A DNA stretch of 64,000 nt from Stenotrophomonas maltophilia (GCF_003970865.1 NZ_RXLZ01000007.1:40451-104450), one strand, 5' to 3'. Counted from the first letter of the stretch, positions 53,283-63,222 are shown. The notes: generated from the letters alone by a model not told the origin. Numbers and translations: made by a program.

Positions 53283-53332
53283 TTGGATCGATCCACAGGG
53301 GAGGGTGTCGGGACGGTCTTGAACCGATCCAG
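53283..53332 (+). promoter_or_regulatory. ATCGAT-centred palindromes before the first TonB receptor
   Basis: TTGGATCGATCCAC at 53283-53296 is a near-perfect dyad. A degenerate second copy, TTGAACCGATCCAG, lies at 53319-53332. They match the palindromes before glucokinase and before the second receptor, consistent with a LacI-type operator pair. Confidence 0.55.
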
Positions 53333-53402
53333 GTGCCCGGATCAGCCGTAGTGCCGCGCCACCACCCGTCCGTGCGTCCACACTTTCGAAGAGCAACCAC
53401 CC

Positions 53403-56360
53403 ATGGCTCAGATCGTCCGCAAGCGTCGTCACCTGCTGTCCCAGGCCCTGGTCCTGGCCCTGTTGCCCCTGGCTGCCAGCGCGCAGGAGGCCGCCAGTAC
53501 GTCCACCAAGGATCTCGACGCGGTCACCGTCACCGGCTCGCGCATCAAGCGCGCCAGCGTCGAAGGCCCGGCACCGGTCAACGTGATCACCGCCGCGCAG
53601 ATCCAGAAGGAAGGCTTCGTCAGCGTGTACGACGCGCTGAAGACCCTCACCGAAGCGACCGGCACTGTTGAAGCCGCCTCGCAGTGGGGCTCGCATACGC
53701 CCAATGCCAGCGGCCTGAACCTGCGCGGGATGGGCCCGAACCGCTCGCTGCTGCTGGTCAACGGCCGCCGTGTGGCCGACTACCCGCTGCCCTACGGCGG
53801 CGAAACCAACTTCTCCAACTACGGCAACATTCCCGCTGCCGCAGTCGAACGCATCGAAGTGCTGACCGGTGGCGCCTCGGCCATCTATGGTTCCGATGCG
53901 ATCGCCGGCGTGGTCAACGTCATCCTCAAGACCAACTACGACGGCGACGAAGTGCGCGTGCGTGGCGGTACCTCCACCGAAGGCGGTCGCGATACCTGGG
54001 ATCTGTCCTGGGCCGGTGGCCGGACCGGCGACAACTGGAGCGTGACCTACGCGCTGCAGTACACCAAGCGTGACCCGCTGTTCGGCCGTGACCGCCCGCA
54101 GATGGATGATGCCGATGATGCGCCGTACCCGTCCTGGAACATGGAACAACGCAAGGTCGGCTTCCGTCCCACCGCCGGCCTGGCGCTGATCGATCCGACC
54201 ACGGGCCAGCGCCTGGCGCCGCCCACCGGCACCTGCGAGAAGTTCGACGGCGAGTACTACACCGCCGATCGCCTGGTCTACAACTACGCCGCCAACACCA
54301 TCACCAACACCGGCCGCCTGTGCGGCATGAGCGCCGACTACGCCAACTGGCTGCTCACCGGCGGTGCCGAGAACGTGTCCGGCAACCTGTATGCCACCTT
54401 CGATTTCAGCAATGACCTGCAGGCCTGGACCAACCTGGCGGTGTACCGCTCCGAAGCGATCTGGGGCACCAATCCGCCTGGCGTGTCGCTGATCGACGAT
54501 GACAACGGCTACTACTGGGATGCCAACCGCAACCGCCCGATCCTCGGCGTGCGCCAGTTCACTCCAAATGAGGTGGGTGGCCTGGATACGCTGCGCAACA
54601 CCAACCGCGAACTGTCCTGGGATTGGAGCGCGGGCCTGCGTGGCCGCCTGGCCGATCGCTTCGACTGGAGCGCCACGGTGGGGCGTTCCTACTACCGCGT
54701 GGAAGAGCGGCAGAACGTGGTCGACAAGCAGAAGTCGTACGACTACTTCCTCGGCCCGAAGCTGGGCACCACCGCCAACGGTGAGTCGATCTACGCACTG
54801 AACGAATCGCGCTGGTGGAATCCGCTGACGCCGGACCAGTACTGGCAGATGGGCACCGTCGCGAAGAATCGCGCAACGTCCTACGTCAACCAGGCCTCGG
54901 CCGACATCACCGGTGAACTGTTCCAGGGGTGGGCCGGTCCGGTTTCGTTCGCCGCCGTGGCCGAAGTGGCGCAGCAGGGCTATCACCTCAGCCCGGACCC
55001 GCGCGCTGGCATCGACTTCGACCTGCAGAACGTCGATCGCGGTGGCGGCGAGCGCACCCGCTATTCGGCCGGCGTGGAGTTCAAGATTCCGCTGCTGGAA
55101 AGCGTGACCGCCACTGCGGCCGCGCGCTATGACCGCTATGGCAGCTACAAGGCTGACAACAGCGGCGAAGCGCTGGACATCGGCAGCCAGAAGGAAACCA
55201 CCTGGAATGTCGGCCTGGAATGGCGCCCGGTGGAATCGCTGCTGGTGCGTGGCTCCTATGCCACCAGCTTCCATGCGCCGGACATGCACTATCTGCTGGG
55301 CCAGCCGAGCAGCTCCGAAGTGCAGACCTATGACCGCCTGCGCTGCATCCAGAGTGGCGCGTACCTGGTCAACAACTGTGGCGTGGGCAATACCGATGTC
55401 TGGTACACGTTCGACGTGAACCGGCGTGGCACGCCGCTGCTGCGCTCGGAGACCGGTGATTCGTGGACGGTCGGTTTCGTCTGGGATGTGATGCCCAATC
55501 TGTCGGTCAGTGCCGACTACTGGGCAATCAAGCTGGAAGACATGATCGTCGACGTCGGCGCCGACGAGGTGCTGGCCAGCGAAGCGGGCTGCCTGACCGG
55601 CAAGAACATGGACGGTACGCCATGGGCCAATCCGGCCGGTGGCGAATACTGCGCCGGCATCCTGGCCCGCGTGAACCGTGACAGCAACGGTCGCCTGGTA
55701 TCGATCGAGCGCGGCCCGTTCAACCTGGCCAGCCGGGAAGTGCGCGGCATCGATCTGACCGCACGCTATCGCCTGGAAACCGCGCAGTGGGGCAGCTTCC
55801 AGCTGGGCCTGAACTACACCAACCAGATCTCGACCAAGGAACAGCGCTACGCCAACGACCCGAACCCGGAGCGTCGTGACCGCGACCTGCGCAGCAAGCT
55901 GCGCGCGAGCCTGGCCTGGCAGCGCGGCAACTGGAACGCCAACGTCTATGCCGACCGCATCGGGTCGGTGCCGGGCGTGCGCTACCACTGGGGCACCGAT
56001 CGCCTGAACAACCCCGGTGGCTGCCTGCCGTTCGCCGATGGTTACGTGCCCAGCGACAGCCCGTCGCTGAACTGCCTGGAACCGGCAACCCGTCCGGATG
56101 GCTCGCCCAACCCGAACCCGAACGCCGGCCAGCAGACCACGCGCTACTACGGGCGGGTCGGGCCGTTCATCACCTGGAACTTCAACCTGGGTTACCAGGT
56201 GACTGAACGCGCCAAGGTCAACGTCTACGTCAACAACGTGTTCAATTCGGCCAGCTGGAACCACAAGGATCCGTACAAGCTGGACTATGACTTCGCCCCG
56301 ACCCGGTTGCTCGGCGCGGTTGGCCGCGAGTTCGCGCTGGAGTACGTGTTCACCTTCTGA
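53403..56360 (+). CDS. TonB-dependent outer-membrane receptor
   Basis: A 985-residue receptor with a signal peptide (LLSQALVLALLPLAASAQ) and a TonB box-like VTVTGSRIKRASVEGPAPVN near residue 41. The plug domain follows (GLNLRGMGPNRSLLLVNGRR, then AAAVERIEVLTGGASAIYGS DAIAGVVN). A long beta-barrel rich in aromatic strand ends terminates in ALEYVFTF, a C-terminal aromatic residue as required for barrel insertion. The GSRI/RAS plug type is the one common for plant- or polymer-derived carbohydrates and peptides in Xanthomonadaceae. The upstream ATCGAT palindromes shared with glucokinase suggest a sugar substrate. Confidence 0.93.
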   Translation: MAQIVRKRRHLLSQALVLALLPLAASAQEAASTSTKDLDAVTVTGSRIKRASVEGPAPVNVITAAQIQKEGFVSVYDALKTLTEATGTVEAASQWGSHTPNASGLNLRGMGPNRSLLLVNGRRVADYPLPYGGETNFSNYGNIPAAAVERIEVLTGGASAIYGSDAIAGVVNVILKTNYDGDEVRVRGGTSTEGGRDTWDLSWAGGRTGDNWSVTYALQYTKRDPLFGRDRPQMDDADDAPYPSWNMEQRKVGFRPTAGLALIDPTTGQRLAPPTGTCEKFDGEYYTADRLVYNYAANTITNTGRLCGMSADYANWLLTGGAENVSGNLYATFDFSNDLQAWTNLAVYRSEAIWGTNPPGVSLIDDDNGYYWDANRNRPILGVRQFTPNEVGGLDTLRNTNRELSWDWSAGLRGRLADRFDWSATVGRSYYRVEERQNVVDKQKSYDYFLGPKLGTTANGESIYALNESRWWNPLTPDQYWQMGTVAKNRATSYVNQASADITGELFQGWAGPVSFAAVAEVAQQGYHLSPDPRAGIDFDLQNVDRGGGERTRYSAGVEFKIPLLESVTATAAARYDRYGSYKADNSGEALDIGSQKETTWNVGLEWRPVESLLVRGSYATSFHAPDMHYLLGQPSSSEVQTYDRLRCIQSGAYLVNNCGVGNTDVWYTFDVNRRGTPLLRSETGDSWTVGFVWDVMPNLSVSADYWAIKLEDMIVDVGADEVLASEAGCLTGKNMDGTPWANPAGGEYCAGILARVNRDSNGRLVSIERGPFNLASREVRGIDLTARYRLETAQWGSFQLGLNYTNQISTKEQRYANDPNPERRDRDLRSKLRASLAWQRGNWNANVYADRIGSVPGVRYHWGTDRLNNPGGCLPFADGYVPSDSPSLNCLEPATRPDGSPNPNPNAGQQTTRYYGRVGPFITWNFNLGYQVTERAKVNVYVNNVFNSASWNHKDPYKLDYDFAPTRLLGAVGREFALEYVFTF

Positions 56361-56378
56361 GGTGACCGACCTCCGTCA

Positions 56379-56401
56379 GTAGATCCACGCCATGCGTGGA
56401 T
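56379..56401 (+). repeat. SMAG palindrome
   Basis: GTAG followed by a hairpin with ATCCACGC/GCGTGGAT arms, 18 bases after the receptor stop. A similar hairpin without the GTAG head recurs at 63756-63774. Confidence 0.75.
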
Positions 56402-56456
56402 GCGGAACCTGAACACCGGGGGCGGCGCCCCCTTCAGGCATGCGGACAGGCTGGAT

Positions 56457-56487
56457 TTGACCTTCCCACGATGGCAAGGTTTAGCCT
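56457..56487 (+). promoter_or_regulatory. CueR-type promoter of copA
   Basis: A TTGACC -35 (56457-56462) and TAGCCT -10 (56482-56487) are separated by a 19-base spacer, the overlong spacing that MerR-family activators require. The spacer carries the CueR dyad ACCTT (56460-56464) and AAGGT (56476-56480). It closely resembles the E. coli copA promoter. Confidence 0.88.
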
Positions 56488-56521
56488 GTCCGCATCCAGA
56501 AGGAACCCCGGGAATCCGATC

Positions 56522-59023
56522 ATGAGCACGCCCCGCGCCATTGCAGTCCCCGCAAGCCCCGCCACCATCAGTCTGCCCATCGAGGGCATGACCTGCGCCA
56601 GCTGTGTCGGCCGGGTCGAGGCGGCGCTGTCCAAGGTCGAAGGTGTGGGCAGTGTTTCGGTCAATCTGGCCACCGAGCGCGCGGATATCCGCCCGTCCGG
56701 TCCGGTCGATCGCGCGGCGCTGATCCAGGCGGTGGAGCGGGTGGGCTACGACGTGCCTGCCGCCACCGTTGAACTGGCCGTGGAAGGCATGACCTGCGCC
56801 TCCTGCGTGGGTCGCGTGGAGCGCGCGCTGCTGGCGGTGCCAGGCGTGAGCCAGGCCAGCGTGAACCTGGCGACGGAGCGTGCGACCGTGCGCGGCGTGG
56901 CGGGCGTTGACGCGCTGGTGGCGGCCATCGACAAGGTCGGCTACGCCGCACGCCTGATCGAGGCCGGCGTGCAGTCCGATGATGAGGCCGCAGAAAAGAA
57001 GGATGCCGAGCGCGCTGAACTGAAGCGCGACCTGATCGTGGCGACCGCGCTGGCGCTGCCGGTGTTCGTGCTGGAGATGGGCTCGCACCTGATTCCCGGC
57101 ATGCACGAATGGGTGATGGCCACCATCGGCATGCAGGCCAGCTGGTACCTGCAGTTCGTGCTGACCCTGCTGGTGCTGGCCATTCCCGGCCGCCGTTTCT
57201 ACCAGAAGGGGTTCCCGGCACTGCTGCGGCTGGCGCCGGACATGAACTCACTGGTGGCGGTGGGCACCGCCGCGGCGTTTGGCTACTCGGTGGTGGCGAC
57301 CTTTGCGCCGCGGCTGCTGCCGCCGGGCACGGTGAACGTCTACTACGAAGCGGCAGCGGTCATCGTCGCGCTGATCCTGCTCGGCCGCTTCCTCGAGGCC
57401 CGCGCCAAGGGCCGTACCTCCGAGGCGATCAAGCGTCTGGTCAACCTGCAGGCCAAGGTCGCCCATGTGATCCGTGACGGCCGCACCGTCGATATCCCGG
57501 TCAATGAGGTGCAGAGCGGCGACATGGTGGAAGTGCGGCCGGGCGAGCGCGTGCCGGTCGATGGCGAGGTGGTTGAAGGCCGCAGCTACATCGACGAATC
57601 GATGATCAGCGGCGAGCCGATTCCGGTCGAGAAGCAGCCGGGCAGCAGCGTGGTGGGTGGCACGGTCAACCAGAAGGGCGCACTGACGGTGCGTGCCACG
57701 GCGGTGGGCGCGCAGACCATGCTGGCGCAGATCATCCGCATGGTCGAACAGGCGCAGGGCTCGAAGCTGCCGATCCAGGCGGTGGTCGACAAGGTCACGT
57801 TGTGGTTCGTGCCTGCGGTGATGCTGGCCGCACTGGCGACCTTCGCGGTCTGGCTGATCTTCGGTCCCTCGCCGGCGCTGAGCTTCGCGCTGGTCAATGC
57901 GGTGGCAGTGCTGATCATTGCCTGCCCGTGCGCGATGGGCCTGGCCACGCCGACCTCGATCATGGTCGGTACCGGCCGTGGCGCGGAGATGGGCGTGCTG
58001 TTCCGCAAGGGCGAAGCACTGCAGCTGCTGAAGGATGCACAGGTGGTGGCGGTGGACAAGACCGGCACGCTGACCGAAGGCCGCCCGCGCCTGACCGACT
58101 TCGAGATCACGGACGGTTTCGATCGCAGCACGGTGCTGGCGGCAGTTGCCGCAGTGGAATCGCGCTCTGAACATCCGATCGCCCGCGCCATCGTCGATGC
58201 CGCCACCGAGCAGGGCATCGCACTGCCGTCGATGGTCGATTTCGAATCGGTTACCGGGATGGGCGTGCGTGCCAGCGTCGATGGTGCGCGGGTGGAAGTC
58301 GGTGCTGATCGTTTCATGCGCGATCTGGACGTGGACATCACCCTGTTTGCGACGCTGGCGGCCGAGCTGGGTACACAGGGCAAGTCGCCGCTGTATGCCG
58401 CCATCGATGGTCGCCTGGCCGCAATCATCGCGGTATCCGATCCGATCAAGCCGAGCACGCCGGCGGCGATCGCGGCACTGCATCAGCTCGGCCTGAAGGT
58501 GGCGATGATCACCGGTGACAACGCCGGGACCGCGCAGGCGATCGCGCGCCAACTGGGCATCGATGAGGTGGTGGCCGAGGTGCTGCCTGAAGGCAAGGTC
58601 GAAGCGGTGCGCCGCCTGAAAGCCACGCATGGCCACGTCGCCTTCGTCGGTGATGGCATCAACGATGCGCCGGCACTGGCCGAGGCCGATGTCGGCCTGG
58701 CCATCGGGACCGGTACCGATATCGCGGTGGAGTCGGCCGATGTGGTGCTGATGTCGGGCAATCTGCAGGGCGTGCCGAATGCCATCGCGCTGTCGAAGGC
58801 GACGCTGGGCAACATCCGGCAGAACCTGTTCTGGGCGTTCGCCTACAACACCGCGTTGATTCCGGTGGCCGCCGGCGTGCTGTACCCGGTCTGGGGCGTG
58901 CTGCTGTCGCCGGTGTTCGCGGCCGGTGCGATGGCCCTGTCCAGCGTGTTCGTGCTGGGCAACGCGCTGCGCCTGCGCCGCTTCCAGCCGCCGATGGCCG
59001 ATGCCGCCGCCGTCAATCATTGA
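56522..59023 (+). CDS. copA: Copper-exporting P1B-type ATPase
   Basis: An 833-residue Cu(I) efflux pump. Two N-terminal heavy-metal domains carry [12 protein letters not shown] (C25/C28 and C92/C95). Eight hydrophobic segments follow, with the transport site CPC in [15 protein letters not shown] (C468, C470), the phosphorylation site DKTGTLTEG (D512), the SEHPIA histidine-proline motif and [16 protein letters not shown]. The ATG at 56522 is chosen over an in-frame extension to 56396 that runs through the promoter. A CueR-type promoter lies just upstream and cueR follows after 11 bases. Confidence 0.97.
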   Translation: MSTPRAIAVPASPATISLPIEGMTCASCVGRVEAALSKVEGVGSVSVNLATERADIRPSGPVDRAALIQAVERVGYDVPAATVELAVEGMTCASCVGRVERALLAVPGVSQASVNLATERATVRGVAGVDALVAAIDKVGYAARLIEAGVQSDDEAAEKKDAERAELKRDLIVATALALPVFVLEMGSHLIPGMHEWVMATIGMQASWYLQFVLTLLVLAIPGRRFYQKGFPALLRLAPDMNSLVAVGTAAAFGYSVVATFAPRLLPPGTVNVYYEAAAVIVALILLGRFLEARAKGRTSEAIKRLVNLQAKVAHVIRDGRTVDIPVNEVQSGDMVEVRPGERVPVDGEVVEGRSYIDESMISGEPIPVEKQPGSSVVGGTVNQKGALTVRATAVGAQTMLAQIIRMVEQAQGSKLPIQAVVDKVTLWFVPAVMLAALATFAVWLIFGPSPALSFALVNAVAVLIIACPCAMGLATPTSIMVGTGRGAEMGVLFRKGEALQLLKDAQVVAVDKTGTLTEGRPRLTDFEITDGFDRSTVLAAVAAVESRSEHPIARAIVDAATEQGIALPSMVDFESVTGMGVRASVDGARVEVGADRFMRDLDVDITLFATLAAELGTQGKSPLYAAIDGRLAAIIAVSDPIKPSTPAAIAALHQLGLKVAMITGDNAGTAQAIARQLGIDEVVAEVLPEGKVEAVRRLKATHGHVAFVGDGINDAPALAEADVGLAIGTGTDIAVESADVVLMSGNLQGVPNAIALSKATLGNIRQNLFWAFAYNTALIPVAAGVLYPVWGVLLSPVFAAGAMALSSVFVLGNALRLRRFQPPMADAAAVNH

Positions 59024-59034
59024 AGGGAATACCC

Positions 59035-59490
59035 ATGAACATCGGTGAAGCCGCCAAGGCCTCCAGCGTGTCAGCGAAGATGATCCGCTACTACGAACAG
59101 ATCGGCCTGATTCCCGCAGCTGATAGAACCGAATCGGGCTACCGGGCGTATTCGCAGGCGGACATCCACCGTCTGCGCTTCATTCGCCGCGCGCGCGATC
59201 TAGGCTTCCAGGTGGCCGAGATCACCGATCTGCTGGGCCTCTGGAATGACACCTCGCGGCACAGTGCCGACGTGAAGCACCTGGCCGAACAGCACATTGC
59301 CGATCTGGAGCAGCGCATCGAGCACATGCGGCAGATGGCCGACACGCTGAAATCGCTGATCAGTTGTTGCGCGGGCGACGAGCGCCCGGAGTGCCCGATC
59401 CTGCAGCGGCTGGGCGAGGACGATGAGACGCCGGTGCCGGTCGATACCGCGAAGACCGGCGCGGTGCGGCGGCGCGCACAGAAGCATTGA
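59035..59490 (+). CDS. cueR: Copper-responsive MerR-family activator
   Basis: A 151-residue MerR regulator with the HTH MNIGEAAKASSVSAKMIRYY, the wing region (ESGYRAYSQADIHRLRFIRR) and a long dimerisation helix. C112 and C120 in SCCAGDERPECPIL sit at the same residue numbers and spacing as the Cu(I)-binding pair of E. coli CueR, and C111 is an extra adjacent cysteine. The ATG at 59035 has GGGA upstream and begins the family domain exactly. It should activate the 19-base-spaced promoters of copA and of the convergent copZ gene. Confidence 0.95.
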   Translation: MNIGEAAKASSVSAKMIRYYEQIGLIPAADRTESGYRAYSQADIHRLRFIRRARDLGFQVAEITDLLGLWNDTSRHSADVKHLAEQHIADLEQRIEHMRQMADTLKSLISCCAGDERPECPILQRLGEDDETPVPVDTAKTGAVRRRAQKH

Positions 59491-59510
59491 CTCGATATCG
59501 CATGCATGAA

Positions 59511-59546
59511 AAAGCCCGCCGGGTGCTGTAGTACCCGGCGGGCTTT
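59511..59546. terminator. Bidirectional Rho-independent terminator between cueR and copZ
   Basis: A perfect 14-bp stem (59511-59524 with 59533-59546) with an eight-base loop starts with AAA and ends with TTT. It has A-rich sequence on the left and a short T-run on the right, so it can stop transcription from both converging genes. Confidence 0.88.
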
Positions 59547-59569
59547 CCAGTGTGGGGCAGGGCAGGGGA

Positions 59570-59764
59570 TCAGGCAGTACGCGGCGGGAAGCCTGCGTCG
59601 TTCAGTGCCGCCACGATCTGCGCTTCGCTGGCCGAGGTCTGTACCTGCACGCGACGGCTGGCGGGATCTGCCTGCACGCTGGCCTGCGGGTCCACGCCTT
59701 CAATCGCCTTGGTCACGCTGCGCGCGCAGCCGCCGCAGGTCATGCCTTCAACATGGAATTCCAT
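59570..59764 (-). CDS. copZ: CopZ-like copper chaperone
   Basis: A 64-residue heavy-metal-associated domain beginning MEFHVEGMTCGGCARSVTKA, with the Cu(I)-binding CxxC at C10/C13 and the expected beta-alpha-beta-beta-alpha-beta length. It would deliver copper to CopA. The ATG at 59764 is supported by AAGGAG six to seven bases upstream, so the longer frame to 59806 is rejected. It has its own CueR-type promoter. Confidence 0.93.
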   Translation of the reverse strand: MEFHVEGMTCGGCARSVTKAIEGVDPQASVQADPASRRVQVQTSASEAQIVAALNDAGFPPRTA

Positions 59765-59797
59765 CTGTAGCTCCTTCGGTGCTCTTGGGGTGGAATC

Positions 59798-59828
59798 AGT
59801 GTGCACCTTCCAACGATGGCAGGGTCAA
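59798..59828 (-). promoter_or_regulatory. CueR-type promoter of copZ
   Basis: Read leftward: TTGACC (59828-59823), a 19-base spacer containing a CueR-like dyad (ACCCT...AAGGT), then CACACT (59803-59798). It mirrors the copA promoter in spacing and core sequence, 34 bases before the copZ start. Confidence 0.8.
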
Positions 59829-59963
59829 GCGCCGGGCTGAACGACAGGCAAGGTGCCGACAAAAAACGGCAGCCACCTGTACCAGCGTGGCTGCCGTGGA
59901 GGAACGTCCCCGCCGGAGCAGAGTGTGGATTGCGCCGGGCCGCCCCGGGCAACCCGTGGTGCC

Positions 59964-62900
59964 TTAGAACTTCCAGGTGGCGCCGAAGTACAGCTGGCGG
60001 CCTGCATAGGTGTTGGAGATCAGGCGGGCCTTGGTGTCATTGCCCAGGTGCACGCGCTGCTCGGACTTGGTGGCATTGATCACCGAGGCGGTCAGCGTCC
60101 AGTCCGGGGTCAGGTTGTAGGCAACGTTCAGGTCCAGCTGGTCATACGGCTCGGTGTAGACCGTCATGCCGTTCTGCAGGCCGCCCACCACTTCGCCGCG
60201 ACGGTTGAACGAGGCACGCGCAAGGAACTTGTCGTTCTCGTAGAACACGGTGACGTTGGCCTGGTTCTTGGCACTGCCGACCAGCGGCGAGGAGCCGATG
60301 TTCTGCCCGTCAATCACGATCGATGCCAGGTTGGTGTCGTTGTAGGTGTAGTTGGCCTGCACGCCCACACCGAAATCGAAGGTGTACTGGCCATACAGTT
60401 CCACGCCCTGCGAAACACCATCCTGGCCATTGGCCTTGGTCTTGTAGTTCTGCACGGTCACCACTTCGCCGCCGACAGTCATCTGCGTGTCGCGCACGAC
60501 CGGCACGGTGAAGTTGCTGACGTCCTTGCGGAACAGGCCGACACCGGCCACGGCACCCGGCTGGAAGTACCATTCCAGGCCCAGGTCGTACTGCGTGGCC
60601 TTGAACGGCTGCAGCTGCTTGTTACTGCCTTCGCCGGCCCAACCCGGGTTCGGCGCACCGCCGGCGACGCGACGATCGTCGACGTACTCGGCGCTGTAGA
60701 AGCTCAGAGCGCCCGGGGTGGCGATATCGGTGTAGCCCGGACGGGCGATGACCTTTGACGCGGCACCGCGCAGCACAAGGGTGTCAGTGATGTCCCAGGC
60801 GATGTTGAAGCTCGGCAGGATGTCGGTATACGTGCGGTCGACGCCGATCAGTTCATGGGACTTGCTCTGTGCCAGATCGTATGGCAGTCGCACGAAGCCA
60901 CTCTCGCAGCCATAGCCCGGATAGGCCGCAGCGGCCGGATCGGTGCACGCCATCGGTGCGCCGGAGGCGTTGTCCAGGAAGTAGTCGTTGAACTTCTCGA
61001 TCGAGTCGGAAGACTGTGCGAACTGCTTGGTGCGCACCACGCGCACGCCGACATTGCCGCGCAGGCGCTCGGTGCGGAAGTTGGCCTGGAAGTAGCCCGA
61101 GTAGATCTTCTCGTTGACGTTGTAGACGAAGTCTTCTTCGGTACGGTTGTGCGAACCACCGTAGGTCTTGTTCAGGTAGTCGATGTACGCCGGGTAGTTG
61201 ATGCCCGGGAACACGTTGGCATTGAAGCCACCGGCAATGTTGCTGATCGGATTGGACAGGAAGAAGCCGGGCTGCGCGTCGCCGGCAGTCGGGTCGCAAC
61301 CTACCTGGTAGCGGCCGTCCTTGTAGTCGGCCGGATCGCGGCCCTGGCAGGTCCAGTAGGTGTTGCCGGTGTTGCGGTGGACCTTGCCATCGCGGTACTT
61401 GGCACCGAACTGGATCGAATCCAGCCAGCCCGATTCAAACAGCTTGGTCACGTCGGCCTGGAAATAGTTCTGCTTGACCTCGGTGCGCTTCCACGACGAA
61501 TCGGTCGAGCCGGTGTCGACTTCGGCGATGCCGTTCATCAGCTGCTGCTGCAGGTCGGGCGAGAAGGTGGCCGAGGGCGTGCCAGTCAGATCCCATGCGC
61601 TGTACTGGTTGCCGGACAGGTAGTCGTTGCCGACCTTGCGGCGCGGCTTGGCCGACATGCGGAAGTTCATCGATGGACCACCTTCGGACCAGGTGCGACC
61701 GCCGGTGAACGAGGCCTTCCACAGCGGGCTGATATCCCAGTCGATGGTCAGGTCAGCAGTCTGCGACAGCGCTTTTTCCTTGCTGTAGCCACCGGTAAGC
61801 TGCGGCGTCGGAACCGTGCAGTCGTCCGGGCCCCAGCCGCCAGGCTTGAGGCCAGCGGCTTTGGCCTGGTCTTCGCTGCAGTAGTAGGTCTTTCCAGCCA
61901 GCTTTTCGAACTGGGCGCCGGTAACGGTGTTGCCGCTGGGATCGAAGTCCAGGCCGTTGAGCAGGCGGCCGCCGGCCCAGTTTCCATCGCCGTTGAAGCG
62001 CGCCATGCTCCATTCCGGAATCTTCAGCATGTTCTGGGTGTAGTCACCCTGCAGCTCGAAGCGGAAGTAGTTGGCGGTCATCGTGACGTTGTCGACCGGC
62101 TTGAACTGGAAGGTCAGCTGGCCGCCCTTGCGCTCGCGCTTTTCTTCCTTCACCGCGAAGTTGACCGAGGTCGGCATGAAGAAGTCGCTGTAGTTGCCGC
62201 CCGTCTGGTTGTTGAAACCGGACTTGCCCCACCAGTAGTGGATGCCATCCTGCTGCTGCACATTGCCATAGGCATCGCGCGCCTTGCCGGCGCCGTACCA
62301 CTGGTAGTCCTCGGTGCTGGCTTCCATGGTACGGGTGGTGCGCTTCTGCTGCGTCACGCCGATCAGCACGCCGAAACGCTCATCCTTGCTGTGCCACGAA
62401 TACAGGGCCGAGGCCTGCGGGTCGATATCGTGGTGGGTATCGGAGGAGGTGCCCTCAAGCGTGACGAAGCCCGAGTTGGATTCCATGTCCAGCGGACGGC
62501 GGGTGTGCAGGATCACCGTGCCGCCGATGCCGCCTTCGTCGATGCGTGCTTCCGGCGACTTGAACAGCTCGGCACTGGACAGCATGTTCGACGGCAGCAG
62601 GGTGTAGTTGAACGAACGGGTCGCTTCGTCGTTGGTTTCCGACGTGGCCACGTAGTTGCCGTTCAACTGGGTCAGGGTCAGGTCTGGTGCCAGGCCACGC
62701 ACGCTGACGGTCTTGCCTTCACCGCCACTGCGGGTGATGACCACGCCGGGTACGCGCTGCAGTGCGTCGGCCACGTTCTTGTCGGGGAACTTGCCGACGT
62801 CTTCGGCGGTGATCACTTCGACCACGGCGTTGGCGTCGCGTTTCTGCTCAAGGCTCTTTTCAATGGCGTAGCGGTAGCCGGTGACCTGGACGCTGTCCAG

Positions 62901-63035
62901 ATTGGTGGCGTCCTGCGAGCCGGTGGAAGCGACCTGCTGCGCGGCGGCGCCTGCCGGAATGACGGCGGCGACCAGGGCCAGCGCGATGGCCAGCGACAAT
63001 GCGTCCTGGCCATGCGTACGTGTTGAATGCTTCAT
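59964..63035 (-). CDS. TonB-dependent receptor, Xanthomonas-Caulobacter carbohydrate type
   Basis: A 1023-residue receptor. The signal peptide contains SLAIALALVAAVIPAGAAAQ. The N-terminus of the mature protein has LDSVQVTGYRYAIEKSLEQK and the plug signature NAVVEVITAEDVGKFPDKNV, then DALQRVPGVVITRSGGEGKT and SVRGL. This is the TonB-Xanth-Caul subfamily, which is usually tied to oligosaccharide uptake. The barrel ends GRQLYFGATWKF with the required terminal phenylalanine. Two ATGs lie close together; the one at 63035 (MKHSTRTHG) has GGGAG at a good distance. Two ATCGAT palindromes lie upstream. Confidence 0.93.
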   Translation of the reverse strand: MKHSTRTHGQDALSLAIALALVAAVIPAGAAAQQVASTGSQDATNLDSVQVTGYRYAIEKSLEQKRDANAVVEVITAEDVGKFPDKNVADALQRVPGVVITRSGGEGKTVSVRGLAPDLTLTQLNGNYVATSETNDEATRSFNYTLLPSNMLSSAELFKSPEARIDEGGIGGTVILHTRRPLDMESNSGFVTLEGTSSDTHHDIDPQASALYSWHSKDERFGVLIGVTQQKRTTRTMEASTEDYQWYGAGKARDAYGNVQQQDGIHYWWGKSGFNNQTGGNYSDFFMPTSVNFAVKEEKRERKGGQLTFQFKPVDNVTMTANYFRFELQGDYTQNMLKIPEWSMARFNGDGNWAGGRLLNGLDFDPSGNTVTGAQFEKLAGKTYYCSEDQAKAAGLKPGGWGPDDCTVPTPQLTGGYSKEKALSQTADLTIDWDISPLWKASFTGGRTWSEGGPSMNFRMSAKPRRKVGNDYLSGNQYSAWDLTGTPSATFSPDLQQQLMNGIAEVDTGSTDSSWKRTEVKQNYFQADVTKLFESGWLDSIQFGAKYRDGKVHRNTGNTYWTCQGRDPADYKDGRYQVGCDPTAGDAQPGFFLSNPISNIAGGFNANVFPGINYPAYIDYLNKTYGGSHNRTEEDFVYNVNEKIYSGYFQANFRTERLRGNVGVRVVRTKQFAQSSDSIEKFNDYFLDNASGAPMACTDPAAAAYPGYGCESGFVRLPYDLAQSKSHELIGVDRTYTDILPSFNIAWDITDTLVLRGAASKVIARPGYTDIATPGALSFYSAEYVDDRRVAGGAPNPGWAGEGSNKQLQPFKATQYDLGLEWYFQPGAVAGVGLFRKDVSNFTVPVVRDTQMTVGGEVVTVQNYKTKANGQDGVSQGVELYGQYTFDFGVGVQANYTYNDTNLASIVIDGQNIGSSPLVGSAKNQANVTVFYENDKFLARASFNRRGEVVGGLQNGMTVYTEPYDQLDLNVAYNLTPDWTLTASVINATKSEQRVHLGNDTKARLISNTYAGRQLYFGATWKF

Positions 63036-63086
63036 TCCCATCTCTCCCTCTCTCCTGGATTGATCCGGTGACGTGGCACGGACAAC

Positions 63087-63100
63087 TTGAATCGATCTAA
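63087..63100 (-). promoter_or_regulatory. ATCGAT-centred palindrome, proximal to the second receptor
   Basis: TTGAATCGATCTAA in plus orientation (TTAGATCGATTCAA in the gene's direction) lies about 50 bases before the receptor start, where a repressor would block transcription. It is part of the same motif family as the sites before glucokinase and the first receptor. Confidence 0.55.
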
Positions 63101-63208
63101 TTTGAAGTGACATTGTCGCTATTGCCATGCAGTGGCAGTAGCACCGTGCGCGTGGCCTGGTACGTCCTGTTGCTGCTCCCCCAACTCCCGGCCATCGCAG
63201 TGTCGTTC

Positions 63209-63222
63209 TTGGATCGATCTAA
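63209..63222 (-). promoter_or_regulatory. ATCGAT-centred palindrome, distal to the second receptor
   Basis: TTGGATCGATCTAA, a second copy 122 bases further upstream. Paired operators at this distance would allow looping by a tetrameric LacI-type repressor. Confidence 0.5.

Noticed and set aside
53151..56264. A 1037-codon open frame antisense to the first TonB receptor
   Set aside because: It mirrors the receptor gene codon by codon, has no signal, motif or ribosome-binding site, and arises from the high-GC third-position bias on the opposite strand.
60855..63026. A 723-codon plus-strand frame opposite the second TonB receptor
   Set aside because: It is antisense to a receptor with a signal peptide, plug and terminal phenylalanine. 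The plus-strand product has no recognisable domain.
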